Below are positions 33,690 to 42,780 of a stretch of DNA of 64,000 nt, piece by piece. Where the stretch lies: the NCBI RefSeq assembly GCF_018785315.1, contig NZ_WQPN01000033.1, positions 62,001 to 126,000 of the forward strand, written 5' to 3'. This DNA comes from Clostridium sp. MCC353 (GTDB lineage Bacteria; Bacillota; Clostridia; Lachnospirales; Lachnospiraceae). Both the position numbers and the translations under genes were made by a program. Numbering within the stretch: the first letter of the stretch is position 1; the number at the start of each line of letters is the position of its first letter. A model generated the notes under the pieces. That model saw only the letters and a list, made by a program, of their open reading frames with translations. It did no database searches and was not told the DNA's origin.

Positions 33690-35360
33690 TTATTCAAAAT
33701 ACAGATATTTAACAAATAAATCATTCTGCCCCCAGACATTGAATCCCTTCAGCTCTTTCACCCAGGCCCAGTTAACGGCCAGACGTGTATAAGCATAAGC
33801 CGGAACTTCATCCTGAAGAATCTGCACGATCTTGTCGGTCAGCTCTTTTCTCTTCGCGTCATCCGTGATCTGCGTGCTGGCAACTACCGCGTCTTCCAGT
33901 TCCTGGTTGAAATAACAGGAACGGTTAATTCCGTCTTTAGCAAAATAAGCATATCCCATATCAGCTACATAACCAGACGGAGCGGTAAATGCATTGGTAG
34001 CCATATCCCAGCCGCCTGCTTCATCATCAATTGCAGAGTTGTAAACCGCTTTTTCATAAGATGAAATTTCCGCTGTCAAACCGATCTGAGACAGCATAGC
34101 CTGAACGATTTCGCAGTTTGACAATAATGTTTTATCCTCATTTGTTATGATTGTGATCTTGGTTCCCTCTGCGATTCCGGCTTCCTGCAGCAGAGATTTT
34201 GCCTTTTCCACATCTAAAGAATAATATCCGCCCTCTTCCCATTTCGTATCATAGTCGATCATACCGTTGGACGGGAACGCGGTTGATACAGAACCAAATT
34301 TGTTCTGATAGATTGCCGCGAAAATCGCCGCGTTATCAATGGCATAGGCCACTGCCTGACGGACTCTGACATCATTGAAAATAGAATGTTCGCTGCAGTT
34401 AAAATAGAAGGAATTGGATTTGTATCCAGGTTTGATGATCGCGTTAAAACGGTCGTCGGATTCAATGCGTCCATAATCCGTCTGTCCCAGTTCCACAACC
34501 AGATCCACACCGCCTGTTTCCAGTTCGATACATCTTTGTGATACGTCGTTAATCACCTTGATATTTACATTTTTAATTGCAGGCGTTCCCTCCCAGTAAT
34601 CTTCATTTGCCACCAGCTTGGCTGAGTTTCCGCCGATGTAGCTTTCCAATTTATAAGGGCCTGTTCCGATGGGTTTTTCTGCGAATTTATCCGGGCTGTT
34701 GTTATAGGAATCCTCATTCATGATCACACAGCTCTTAAAGCAGCTCATGAAATAGGCATCCGGTTTCGTCAATGCGATTTCAATAGTATGGTCGTCAATA
34801 ATTTTTGTATTTTCAATATCAATGGTCTTCACATACTGCTTTTTAGCCGGATCGGCGGCATACATTTTGATGGAAAATATCACATCTTTGGCGGTAAAAT
34901 CATTGCCGTCCGTATATTTAACCCCTTCTCTCAAATGGAACGTATAGTGGGTGTCGTCGGTCTGTTCCCAGCTTTCCGCCAAAATGGGAACCACCTCATA
35001 ATTAAATCCATAATCGAATAAAGGTTCACAAATCTGTTTGTAAATGATGTTGGCAGACTGTCCGCCGCCTGTATTAAACGGACATAAGGAACCCGGATCG
35101 GAAGAGACCTGGATATTGACCGTATCTCTTGTACTGGATGCGGGCATCACCATCTCCTGCGCCAATGCGTCTTCGTCTCCTGCCGCTGATTTGGCGTCAA
35201 TCGTTGCCGGCGCGGACGTGGTTTCCGTCTGTGACGATTCCGCCGTTTTCGCCTCACTGCCTGCCGCCGGCTGGCTTCCTTTGCCAGAACCGCCGCATCC
35301 CGCCATGCTGACCCCCATTACCACTGCCATAGTCAGCGCCATAACCTTTTTTAACTTCAT
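33690..35360 (-). CDS. Oligopeptide-type ABC transporter binding lipoprotein (family 5)
   Basis: Extracellular substrate-binding lipoprotein of the DppA/OppA family, 556 aa. It has a signal peptide with lipobox MAGC, a low-complexity Ser/Ala/Glu linker, then the family 5 core (LAESWEQTDDTHYTFHLREGVKYTDGNDFTAKDVIFSI, DVRVRQAVAYAIDNAAI). GGAGGG precedes ATG 35360. It is the last gene of a dppB-C-D-F-A order operon, driven by a sigma-54 promoter at 39254. Peptides are the usual substrate, but some family members bind other compounds; the hydrolases of this region suggest an ester- or amide-containing ligand. Confidence 0.92.
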   Translation of the reverse strand: MKLKKVMALTMAVVMGVSMAGCGGSGKGSQPAAGSEAKTAESSQTETTSAPATIDAKSAAGDEDALAQEMVMPASSTRDTVNIQVSSDPGSLCPFNTGGGQSANIIYKQICEPLFDYGFNYEVVPILAESWEQTDDTHYTFHLREGVKYTDGNDFTAKDVIFSIKMYAADPAKKQYVKTIDIENTKIIDDHTIEIALTKPDAYFMSCFKSCVIMNEDSYNNSPDKFAEKPIGTGPYKLESYIGGNSAKLVANEDYWEGTPAIKNVNIKVINDVSQRCIELETGGVDLVVELGQTDYGRIESDDRFNAIIKPGYKSNSFYFNCSEHSIFNDVRVRQAVAYAIDNAAIFAAIYQNKFGSVSTAFPSNGMIDYDTKWEEGGYYSLDVEKAKSLLQEAGIAEGTKITIITNEDKTLLSNCEIVQAMLSQIGLTAEISSYEKAVYNSAIDDEAGGWDMATNAFTAPSGYVADMGYAYFAKDGINRSCYFNQELEDAVVASTQITDDAKRKELTDKIVQILQDEVPAYAYTRLAVNWAWVKELKGFNVWGQNDLFVKYLYFE

Positions 35361-35397
35361 AAATACCCTCCGTTCTGCCCTTGCGGGCATATATAAT

Positions 35398-36354
35398 TTA
35401 TAAATTATTGATTTCTTTCACCTTACAGCAGGAAACAAAATGTCCCGGCATAATTTCCTTCAGCTCCTGGGGCTGATGGCATTTCTCTTCCACATATGGG
35501 CACCTGGCCGCAAACCGGCAGCCCGGCTTCGGATTGATGGGAGATGTGATCTCCCCTTTCAGCAGGATGCGGTTTTTCTTCACGTGGATGTCCGGTATGG
35601 GAATCGCCGACAATAAGGCCTTTGTATAAGGATGCAGCGTATATTCAAACAGCTCATCCGAGGTGGTCTTTTCCACCATCTGTCCCAGATACATAACCGC
35701 AATTTCATTGGAAATATATTTCACAACCGACAAATCGTGGGTGATGAAAATGTAGGTCAGCCCACGCTGTTCCTGTAAATCCAGCATCAGGTTTAAAATC
35801 TGCGCCTGAATGGAAACGTCCAAAGCGGAAACCGGCTCGTCACATACGATGAAGCTGGGGTTTAAAGCCAAAGCCCTGGCAATTCCGATTCTCTGTCTGC
35901 GGCCTCCGTCCAGTTCATGGGGATAAGAGGTTGCAAGGCGTTCCGCCAGACCCACGGTTTCCATCAGGTTAAGCGTCTCCTTCTCCATCTCCTCCTTGCT
36001 CATTCCGCCTCTTAACACAAGGGGTTCCTGTATGATCTCACTCACCGACATACGTGGATTCAGGGAAGAAAAGGGGTCCTGGAAAATGATCTGCATCTTT
36101 TCCCTTAACTGCCGCAGCTTCTGTTTGTTCACATTGGTCACATCTTCGCCTTCGAACATGATTTTTCCGCCTGTGCTGTCCAGAAGGTGGAGAATGGTCC
36201 TTCCCAGGGTGGATTTTCCGCATCCCGATTCTCCTACAACTCCCAGCGTAGTCCCTTTTTCCAGAGAAAACGATACATCATCCACCGCGTGAAGAGTTCC
36301 CTTAGGAGTGGTAAAATACTTTTTTAAGTTTTGAACTTCCAAAATCGGTTCCAT
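35398..36354 (-). CDS. Oligopeptide ABC transporter ATPase (DppF/OppF type)
   Basis: Second ATPase of the importer, 318 aa. Walker A is GESGCGKST, Walker B IVCDEPVSALD, and the C-terminal oligopeptide-type extension carries cysteines (PGCRFAARCPYVEEKC) common in this subfamily. The signature motif reads LDGGRRQR, with aspartate instead of the usual serine; this variant occurs in some Clostridia. AGGGGAGG precedes the ATG, and it follows the DppD-type gene directly. Confidence 0.93.
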   Translation of the reverse strand: MEPILEVQNLKKYFTTPKGTLHAVDDVSFSLEKGTTLGVVGESGCGKSTLGRTILHLLDSTGGKIMFEGEDVTNVNKQKLRQLREKMQIIFQDPFSSLNPRMSVSEIIQEPLVLRGGMSKEEMEKETLNLMETVGLAERLATSYPHELDGGRRQRIGIARALALNPSFIVCDEPVSALDVSIQAQILNLMLDLQEQRGLTYIFITHDLSVVKYISNEIAVMYLGQMVEKTTSDELFEYTLHPYTKALLSAIPIPDIHVKKNRILLKGEITSPINPKPGCRFAARCPYVEEKCHQPQELKEIMPGHFVSCCKVKEINNL

Positions 36355-36355
36355 A

Positions 36356-37330
36356 CTATTTCACCTCCCCTTTTCTGATACAGCGGCTGTAATGTGTGCC
36401 GCCCAAATGCGCCAATTCTATTTTATTATTCCTGCACCGTTCCGTGGCATAAGGGCATCTGGGTGAAAATGAGCATCCCTCAGGAAGATTCATAGGATCA
36501 GGCATCATTCCCGCAATGGGTTTCAGCCGTTTTTCTTTGCTCTTTAAGCTGGGAAGGGAACCGAAAAGCCCTTCTGTATACGGATGGCTGGTGTGGTCGA
36601 ACAGTTCCTCCGCCGAACCAATTTCCACGATTTCACCGGCATAGGCCACGGCCACCTTGTCGCACATCTCCGCCACAATTCCCAGATCGTGGGTGATCAG
36701 GATCATGGAGGTGTCCAGTTCCTTCTTCAAATTATTCATCATATCCAGCACCTGGGCCTGGATGGTCACGTCTAAGGCAGTGGTCGGCTCGTCTGCCAGA
36801 AGCAGTTCCGGGTTGCAGGCCAAAGCCATGGCGATTACCACCCTCTGTTTCATTCCGCCGGAAAACTGGTGGGGATATTCACTGAAACGTTCTCCCGGAA
36901 TGCCTACCATTTCAAGCATTTTAACAGCTCTGATTTCGGCTTCCTTCCTGCTGATATTTTCATGCAGGCCGATGGCTTCCGCGATCTGAAATCCCACCGT
37001 GTAAATGGGGTTTAATGCCGTCATCGGGTCCTGGAAAATCATGGAAATCTTGTTTCCACGGATGGTTCTCATCTCCCGTTCCGACATCTCGAACATATTT
37101 CTGCCCTCCAGAATGATGCTGCCGGAACGGATTTTGGCCGGCGGGTCCGGAAGGATTCTTAAAATCGCCTTCGCTATGGTGGTTTTGCCCGCTCCCGTCT
37201 CGCCTACCAGGCCCAGGGTTTCTCCCTTATTCAGGGAAAAGGAAACTCCGTTGACGGCGTGGACGATGCTGCCGTCGGCGGTATACTCCACCACCAGATC
37301 ATTTACTTCGATTAATTTTTCCTGACTCAT
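36356..37330 (-). CDS. Oligopeptide ABC transporter ATPase (DppD/OppD type)
   Basis: First ATPase of the importer, 324 aa. Walker A GETGAGKTT, signature FSGGMKQRV, Walker B LLADEPTTALD. The C-terminal region has the cysteine pattern SPRCPYATERC typical of oligopeptide ATPases. AGGAGG lies before the ATG. It is next to the permease gene after a 9-bp gap. Together with the DppF-type protein it would power import. Confidence 0.94.
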   Translation of the reverse strand: MSQEKLIEVNDLVVEYTADGSIVHAVNGVSFSLNKGETLGLVGETGAGKTTIAKAILRILPDPPAKIRSGSIILEGRNMFEMSEREMRTIRGNKISMIFQDPMTALNPIYTVGFQIAEAIGLHENISRKEAEIRAVKMLEMVGIPGERFSEYPHQFSGGMKQRVVIAMALACNPELLLADEPTTALDVTIQAQVLDMMNNLKKELDTSMILITHDLGIVAEMCDKVAVAYAGEIVEIGSAEELFDHTSHPYTEGLFGSLPSLKSKEKRLKPIAGMMPDPMNLPEGCSFSPRCPYATERCRNNKIELAHLGGTHYSRCIRKGEVK

Positions 37331-37339
37331 AGGTACCTC

Positions 37340-38209
37340 CTAGTTTTTCAGACGGGGATCCAGCGCATCCCTCAAACCGTCTCCCAGCATGTTCAAGGAA
37401 AGTACGGCCATCATAATAACCACGCCCGGAATGATACAAAGGTATGGATAATCTCTGATATATGTTCTTCCTGCCGACAGCATGGCTCCCCACTCAGGCA
37501 GCGGCGGCTGAGCGCCCAGACCCATGAAGCTTAAAGAAGCCGCAGCCAGAATTGACGACGCCACGCCCATGGTGATCTGCACGATCATAGGTGAAATGGC
37601 ATTGGGCAGGATATGTTTCAAAATGATCCGGAAATCCGTGGCATTGATGGCCGTCGCCGCCTCCACATATTCCATTCCCCGCACACTCATAAATGAAGCT
37701 CTCGTCATTCGCGCATAGCCGGGAATCGTGGTGATGCCGATTGCCAGCATGGCGTTATTGATTCCAGGCCCCAGCGTGGTCGCAATGGCGATGGACATGA
37801 GCAGTGCGGGAACCGCCTGGAAAACATCCAGGAAGCGCATCAGCAGGTTATCCACTCTTCCGCCGTAAAATCCCGCAATGGAACCGATGATGATTCCAAG
37901 TGTGGATGCAATGGCAACCGATACGATGCCGATTTTCAAGGACTGCCGTCCTCCATATAAAAGCCTGCTCAGTATATCCCGGCCCAGATTGTCCGTCCCA
38001 AACAGGTGGTCGCCTCCGGGAGCTGCAAAGATATGGTATAAATCCTGCTGCTCATACCCAAAGGGCGCAATAATGGGAGCAAATATCGCGGCCAGGGTCA
38101 TGAGTACGATAACAACCAGGCCCAGCATAGCCATTTTATTTCTTTTCAACCGGTGCATGATGATTGAAAACTGGCTTTGTTTTTTCTTTCTCTCTTTTAC
38201 TTCCGTCAC
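37340..38209 (-). CDS. Oligopeptide ABC transporter permease (DppC/OppC type)
   Basis: Inner-membrane permease, 289 aa, with six hydrophobic segments. N-terminal LKRNKMAMLGLVVIVLMTLAAIFAPI and the coupling motif EYVEAATAINATDFRIILKHILPN match DppC. The start appears to be GTG 38209 with AAAAGGAA upstream. It lies 15 bp after the DppB-type gene. Confidence 0.93.
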   Translation of the reverse strand: MTEVKERKKKQSQFSIIMHRLKRNKMAMLGLVVIVLMTLAAIFAPIIAPFGYEQQDLYHIFAAPGGDHLFGTDNLGRDILSRLLYGGRQSLKIGIVSVAIASTLGIIIGSIAGFYGGRVDNLLMRFLDVFQAVPALLMSIAIATTLGPGINNAMLAIGITTIPGYARMTRASFMSVRGMEYVEAATAINATDFRIILKHILPNAISPMIVQITMGVASSILAAASLSFMGLGAQPPLPEWGAMLSAGRTYIRDYPYLCIIPGVVIMMAVLSLNMLGDGLRDALDPRLKN

Positions 38210-38224
38210 GTTCCTTTTCCCCCT

Positions 38225-39175
38225 CTACGCAGTTCTTTTTTTCGCCGTCTGATACCTGGATTTCATTCGCGGATCAGCGAAAGCGTACAGAATGTCAACC
38301 AGCAGCATGGACAGCGCGAATATAACGGCTACAAACAGCACCCCGCCCTGGACAACCGGATAGTCGCGGCTCTTAATGGCCGTAGACATATAGGATCCGA
38401 TTCCCGGTATGGAAAAAATGGATTCCGCGATAATGGCTCCGCCCATCTGGCGTCCCAGCATGGTTCCCACCTGTGTGATGATGGGGATCAGCGCGTTGCG
38501 GAGAGCGTGGCCGTAAATAACCTTTCCTTCTTTCTGCCCTTTTGCCCTGGCAGTGATGATGTAATCCTGTCGTATGACTTCCAGCATTCCCGACCGGGTC
38601 TGCCTGGCAAGCCCCGCCGCACTATGTACCCCGATGGAAAAACACGGCAGGATATAACAGGTCCAGTGGCCGATTCCCGTTGCGGGCAGCCATCCCAGTT
38701 TCAGTGAAAACAAAAGTACCAGCATGAGCGCGAACCAGAAGTTGGGCATGGACATGGAAAACAGCGCCACCAGCATGGATGCGTTGTCCTTCCATGTATA
38801 CTGGTTTACCGCAGCCATAACTCCCAGAGGAATTCCGATCACCATAGCGATCAGAACGCTGATTCCCGCAACCTTGAAGGTATAAGGAAATCTCTGAAGC
38901 AGCTCTGTCATAACCGGACGGTCATTGATATAAGAAGTGCCCAGATCAAAATGGAAAAATGCATTGTAAATATAGAGCAGGTACCGTTCGATAAACGGTT
39001 TATTCAGTCCCAATTCCACCCTGCATGCCTCCAGCTCTGCCGGAGTCGCTTCCGGTCCCATAATAATTGCGGCAGGATCTCCCGGTGTAAAATACATCAG
39101 CGTAAACACCAGAAACGATACGCCCAATAAAACGGGAATCATCCATAAAATTCTTTTTGCTACATAACGCCCCAT
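38225..39175 (-). CDS. Oligopeptide ABC transporter permease (DppB/OppB type)
   Basis: First gene of the transporter operon; 316-aa permease with the DppB N terminus (KRILWMIPVLLGVSFLVFTLMYFTPGDPA) and coupling helix (DYIITARAKGQKEGKVIYGHALRNALIPIIT). The ATG at 39175 has AAGGG very close upstream. About 80 bp upstream is a canonical -24/-12 promoter, so transcription should need RpoN and an activator. Confidence 0.93.
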   Translation of the reverse strand: MGRYVAKRILWMIPVLLGVSFLVFTLMYFTPGDPAAIIMGPEATPAELEACRVELGLNKPFIERYLLYIYNAFFHFDLGTSYINDRPVMTELLQRFPYTFKVAGISVLIAMVIGIPLGVMAAVNQYTWKDNASMLVALFSMSMPNFWFALMLVLLFSLKLGWLPATGIGHWTCYILPCFSIGVHSAAGLARQTRSGMLEVIRQDYIITARAKGQKEGKVIYGHALRNALIPIITQVGTMLGRQMGGAIIAESIFSIPGIGSYMSTAIKSRDYPVVQGGVLFVAVIFALSMLLVDILYAFADPRMKSRYQTAKKRTA

Positions 39176-39253
39176 TCCCTTATTCGGATTTTATTAAATC
39201 TAAAACCCTACTCTCCTTTCCTTTTAATTTCTCAATTGTTGTTTATCTTTATA

Positions 39254-39272
39254 TAAGCAAAACCCGTGCCAA
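39254..39272 (-). promoter_or_regulatory. Sigma-54 promoter of the oligopeptide transporter operon
   Basis: On the minus strand TTGGCACGGGTTTTGCTTA matches the sigma-54 consensus YTGGCACG-N4-TTGCW, with GG and GC exactly spaced (14 nt span). It is 79 bp before the DppB-type start codon. Confidence 0.9.
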
Positions 39273-39338
39273 TTTTTCTGCCGATTTCATGTTTTTTATT
39301 CATATATTTCTACAATAAAGTGTTTTAATATTTAATCC

Positions 39339-39411
39339 CTTTCACCTGAAAGCTATCAATTTTCCAAACAGGGGGGATTGAAAGGAATCTTTCACATTTC
39401 AGGCGGTGAAA
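39339..39411. promoter_or_regulatory. Putative activator-binding sites upstream of the transporter operon
   Basis: Two inverted repeats lie 65-140 bp upstream of the -24 box: CTTTCA-CC-TGAAAG (39339-39352) and TTTCAC-N10-GTGAAA (39390-39411). The second shares TTTCACATTT with the site in the activator promoter at 50921. Distance and motif fit enhancer-type binding of the sigma-54 activator encoded at 48781. The remaining part of the 39176-39643 gap holds the rpoN terminator and no credible gene. Confidence 0.65.
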
Positions 39412-39470
39412 TGTTGATTTCATATTATTTTGGGTTTCGTATTATTTTTCACACCATGCTCTACTCGTCA

Positions 39471-39528
39471 AAGAAAAGGGAGCGGACAATACAGGCCGTA
39501 AATGTTTCAGCCTGTATTGCCCGCCCCC
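39471..39528 (-). terminator. Terminator after rpoN
   Basis: A 19-bp stem with two G-U type pairs (39478-39496 with 39510-39528) is followed by TTTTCTTT on the minus strand. It separates rpoN from the transporter operon promoter. Confidence 0.82.
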
Positions 39529-39643
39529 TATCTGGCGGATCACTTTATGATATTATCTGTTTACATTATTTTTGAATCCGTTCAGGGCAGCGGAACCGGT
39601 TTTGTCGTTCAAGAGGATTAGCCGCCTGAACATCTGCCGTTCT

Positions 39644-41077
39644 CTAAACAAATTCCTTTCTCCCCGAAGCATCGGCTATCATCAATTCCCCCCGGTACTT
39701 GGCAATTGTCCTTCTCGAAATCTCGATTCCCATCTTCTTTAATTCTTCCGATATCTTCTGGTCGCTCAAAGGTTTCCGTTTATTCTCCCGCCCGATCACT
39801 TCCATGATCTTCTGTTTCAAATCTTCCGGCGTGACCGGCCCTCCTGGGGCCTCCGCCACTCCCTTCACAAAGAAATAGTTAAGGGGGAAAACTCCCCTGG
39901 AACACTGCAGAAACTTATTGCGGATCGTCCTGCTCACGGTGGATTCATGGATTTCTAAGCGGTTTGCAATGGTCTGGAGATTCATGGGCACCCGTTTCCC
40001 GTTGGGATTTTCAAAAAATTCCTGCTGAATGGACACAATTTCTCTCGTCACCTTTCTCAGTGTACTGCCTCTCTCCTCCACACAATGCTGCATCCACTGG
40101 GCCTGCTGGTATTTGTTCTTTATGTACTCCTGGACTTCCTTAGAAGAATCCTGGTTCATCATCCTGAGATAATATTGGTTGAACGTAATTTTGGGCGTGT
40201 TCATATCATTTACCAGAATTTCAAAATAATCCTCAAATTTAACCACTGTTACATCCGGTTTGATATAACGCAGGGTTTCCCTGGAACTGAAGCTGTTGCC
40301 CGGTATGGGGTTCAGCTTCTGAATCACCCGGTAACAGACATCCACCTGTTCCACCGTAATTCCCATCTGCTCCGCCACCTGAGCAAAACGCCGTTTTCCC
40401 AGCTCTTCCAAATGCTGTTCCACCATCCGGGAAACATGCTCAAACAGCTCTTCATCGATAAAGCCGCTCTCCCGCATCCGTTCTAACTGGATCATCAGGC
40501 ACTGGCTTACGTTCTGGGCCCCGACCCCGGCCGGCTCCACCGACTGAAGGATTTTCAAATACTTCTCCAAACGGCTGTGGGGAATCTTCATCTCCTGGGC
40601 CAGCGCCCAGGTATCCTCTTTCAGATAGCCTTTAGAATCCAGGGAACAGACCAGAAATTCCAAACATTCTCTGTCTTCCTCCGTATCGGCCAGCATAACA
40701 AGCTGGCTCATCAGGAAATCTTCCAGACTGTTTTCTTCCATGGCGAAATTCCACGGCGTCTTCTCCTCGGATTCCTCATATTCCTGGGCATAATACAGCC
40801 GGTTTTGTTCGTCCGCATGGTTCAGCCATTCCAGCTTCCGCTTTAAATCTTCATTTTCACCATTTTCATGCTTTTCTGTTCCGTATAAAAAGCCGGAAAT
40901 CCCCTTTTCCATCTCCTCTAAATCGATCAAAGGATTTTCCAGAGCCTGTTTCTGGATATACTCTTCCAGTTCCTGCACGTCCATCTGAAGAATTTCAGCA
41001 GACTGGATCATTTTCTGCGATAAAATCTGTTTTTGTTCCAATGCCTGCTGATATCCCAGTTCTAACATTACCATCAT
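39644..41077 (-). CDS. rpoN: RNA polymerase sigma-54 factor RpoN
   Basis: Alternative sigma factor recognising -24/-12 promoters, 477 aa. Region I is glutamine/leucine-rich (LEQKQILSQKMIQSAEILQMDVQELEEYI), followed by the acidic region and the core-binding domain. The DNA-binding part has a helix-turn-helix (IANRLEIHESTVSRTIRNK) and ends with the RpoN box (ISRRTIAKYRGE). The start is not certain: ATG 41077 or the in-frame ATG nine bases later. It lies 130 bp downstream of a sigma-54-driven esterase gene on the same strand, with only a 15-bp tandem repeat between, so it may be partly transcribed from its own type of promoter. Confidence 0.96.
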   Translation of the reverse strand: MMVMLELGYQQALEQKQILSQKMIQSAEILQMDVQELEEYIQKQALENPLIDLEEMEKGISGFLYGTEKHENGENEDLKRKLEWLNHADEQNRLYYAQEYEESEEKTPWNFAMEENSLEDFLMSQLVMLADTEEDRECLEFLVCSLDSKGYLKEDTWALAQEMKIPHSRLEKYLKILQSVEPAGVGAQNVSQCLMIQLERMRESGFIDEELFEHVSRMVEQHLEELGKRRFAQVAEQMGITVEQVDVCYRVIQKLNPIPGNSFSSRETLRYIKPDVTVVKFEDYFEILVNDMNTPKITFNQYYLRMMNQDSSKEVQEYIKNKYQQAQWMQHCVEERGSTLRKVTREIVSIQQEFFENPNGKRVPMNLQTIANRLEIHESTVSRTIRNKFLQCSRGVFPLNYFFVKGVAEAPGGPVTPEDLKQKIMEVIGRENKRKPLSDQKISEELKKMGIEISRRTIAKYRGELMIADASGRKEFV

Positions 41078-41118
41078 CCCGTTTCTTCTGTGTTATCAGG
41101 CTCATTAAGCCCTACTTT

Positions 41119-41208
41119 ATAAATTCTGCTTTCTAAACCTACATTCTAAATCCTGTATTCTAAACTCCTGCATTCTGAACTCCTGCATTCTGAACTCCTT
41201 CATTCTAT
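41119..41208. repeat. 15-bp degenerate tandem repeat between esterase gene and rpoN
   Basis: About six units of the type TAAACTCCTGCATTC (13-15 bp) fill most of the 130-bp gap. The three units nearest the esterase stop are almost identical. On the minus strand each reads GAATGCAGGAGTTCA, which resembles a ribosome binding site followed by start-like triplets. Confidence 0.82.
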
Positions 41209-42443
41209 CAAAGTTCCTCAAAGAATGCAAAAATGCTTTCCAATTCCTGCACCCAGGCGTCGGAGTGGTATCCTCCGCCGATCATCTGAAACCGGATATC
41301 CAACCCTTGTTCCTTCAGTTCCAGATACCGCCGTCTCATGTCCGCCGGATCATTGGAATCCTCAGTTCCCACCAGAAAATAAATGGGGCTCTGTTTCAGT
41401 GTTTCCACATCCAGATATTCGGTGAGCGGCATGGTTCCCGTGGGAACTCCCGCCCGAAACAGCCTGGGCCACTGGGAAAGCACATGGAAGGTGCCCACGC
41501 TTCCCATGGAATTGCCCATTACAAATATATGATACCTGTCAATATTCCATTTTTCAAGTACCAGATCCAAAACCTGTTTCAAATAATTCTGGGCGACCCT
41601 GTTTTCCCGCACCACTTCGGCAGAATAGAACTGGGGGTGCTCCGTCTTTTCTTCCGGCTCCGGAAACATGTGGACAGGCGGGATCACCCCTCCGTAATTG
41701 CTTCCGTGAACAAAGGAATTGGGGGCCAGCAGGATGTAACCGAATTTTTCCGCATAATACTGGAGTTTCTGGCCGCTCCTGATGAACACCGTATCCGAAT
41801 TCCCATTGCCTCCATGGAGGCAGAGCAGCAGTTTAAATGGCTTGGTTCCGTCATAAGAGGACGGAATATACATGCGGTACACGTTGAGCCGTTTTGCTTC
41901 CGGCATCCATACGGTGTCATAGATATCGCCAATGGTCTTATTAAACCGGAAATCGAGCCTGTGTTCTGTAAAATCCTGACTGGACGGGCCGTCGAATTTC
42001 AATGCGCTGTCCTCTTCCCGGTCACAGATCCCAATGTATTTTCCGATGCGGAACACATATCTTCCGAATATCTTTTCCATGGTTTCCGCCACCGGAACAT
42101 AAAGCCATTCATCCTTTTCAAATGGAACCCGCTTCAGCATAATCATCTTTTCTCCGCATTCCACATTCCGGTAATTGGCCTCAAACCGCATTATTATACC
42201 GCTGCACTGTACCGTGCCGGAACCGGACAGTTTCCATTCCGGGCTGAAGATCTTAACGAGATCAGGCAGGGCCATATAAATATCCCCGTCATCCTCCACA
42301 GTCTGGCGGCTCAGATTGTGGGTGTACTGGTTCAGCATCACTTTTCTGCCGCCCGGCGAAACGATCATCATTTTCTGTGTAAAGCAGTAATTACGTCCTG
42401 TATAAGGTGATTTTATATCTTTTGTCCCGATTAATTGATTCAT
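41208..42443 (-). CDS. Alpha/beta hydrolase (esterase) with N-terminal beta domain
   Basis: Predicted cytoplasmic serine hydrolase, 411 aa, no signal peptide. Residues 1-140 resemble copper-amine-oxidase-N/stalk-type modules (GRKVMLNQY, DIYMALPDLVKIF, WLYVPVAETMEKIFG). From about 185 an alpha/beta hydrolase follows, with oxyanion loop CLHGGNG (208-214), nucleophile S312 in GNSMGSVG, an acid in LVGTEDSND and the catalytic His in GGYHSDAW. It resembles polyhydroxybutyrate-depolymerase/feruloyl-esterase-like enzymes. Transcription is from a sigma-54 promoter at 42606. Substrate unknown. Confidence 0.85.
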   Translation of the reverse strand: MNQLIGTKDIKSPYTGRNYCFTQKMMIVSPGGRKVMLNQYTHNLSRQTVEDDGDIYMALPDLVKIFSPEWKLSGSGTVQCSGIIMRFEANYRNVECGEKMIMLKRVPFEKDEWLYVPVAETMEKIFGRYVFRIGKYIGICDREEDSALKFDGPSSQDFTEHRLDFRFNKTIGDIYDTVWMPEAKRLNVYRMYIPSSYDGTKPFKLLLCLHGGNGNSDTVFIRSGQKLQYYAEKFGYILLAPNSFVHGSNYGGVIPPVHMFPEPEEKTEHPQFYSAEVVRENRVAQNYLKQVLDLVLEKWNIDRYHIFVMGNSMGSVGTFHVLSQWPRLFRAGVPTGTMPLTEYLDVETLKQSPIYFLVGTEDSNDPADMRRRYLELKEQGLDIRFQMIGGGYHSDAWVQELESIFAFFEEL

Positions 42444-42605
42444 CTGCTACTCCGTTTCTGCGCCGCTGACTTCACCTAAGCCCATGACAGCAGCGCAGAC
42501 ATGGACTTATCACGAAAAATATAACTGTTCAGAACGGCTGATCTTCTTCACCGTTTTTCCCGCCTCCTGAACTATTACAGAAAAATTGTATTTCATTATA
42601 TAATT

Positions 42606-42623
42606 AAGCAAATCTGGTGCCAA
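42606..42623 (-). promoter_or_regulatory. Sigma-54 promoter, leftward, for the 411-aa esterase
   Basis: Minus-strand TTGGCACCAGATTTGCTT matches the -24/-12 consensus with correct spacing. It is identical over 18 bp to the divergent promoter at 42705. Confidence 0.9.
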
Positions 42624-42635
42624 CAATTGTATTTT

Positions 42636-42654
42636 TCACCGTATCGCCGGGTGA
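42636..42654. promoter_or_regulatory. Putative shared activator site between divergent esterases
   Basis: TCACC and GGTGA arms within TTTCACC...GGGTGATA lie between the two divergent sigma-54 promoters. The motif resembles the TTTCAC/GTGAAA repeats at 39390 and 50921. The rest of the 42444-42780 gap has no other clear feature. Confidence 0.45.
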
Positions 42655-42704
42655 TAAGGGCAGTTATTGGCGGCAGCTCAGTGAAGTTTTAACTGTTACC
42701 ATTA

Positions 42705-42722
42705 TTGGCACCAGATTTGCTT
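42705..42722 (+). promoter_or_regulatory. Sigma-54 promoter, rightward, for the 273-aa esterase
   Basis: TTGGCACCAGATTTGCTT on the plus strand, correct 14-nt GG-GC span, 58 bp before the start codon. With the site at 42606 it makes a perfect 18-bp inverted repeat. Confidence 0.9.
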
Positions 42723-42780
42723 TAACTACAGGATAGAGATGAATAGAAATTAAACAATGGCCAATCAAAGGAGGTTTATC

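Noticed and set aside
41265-42410. 381-codon plus-strand open frame antisense to the esterase
   Set aside because: Mirrors the high-coding-potential minus-strand gene with clear hydrolase motifs and promoter; the antisense product has no recognisable fold.
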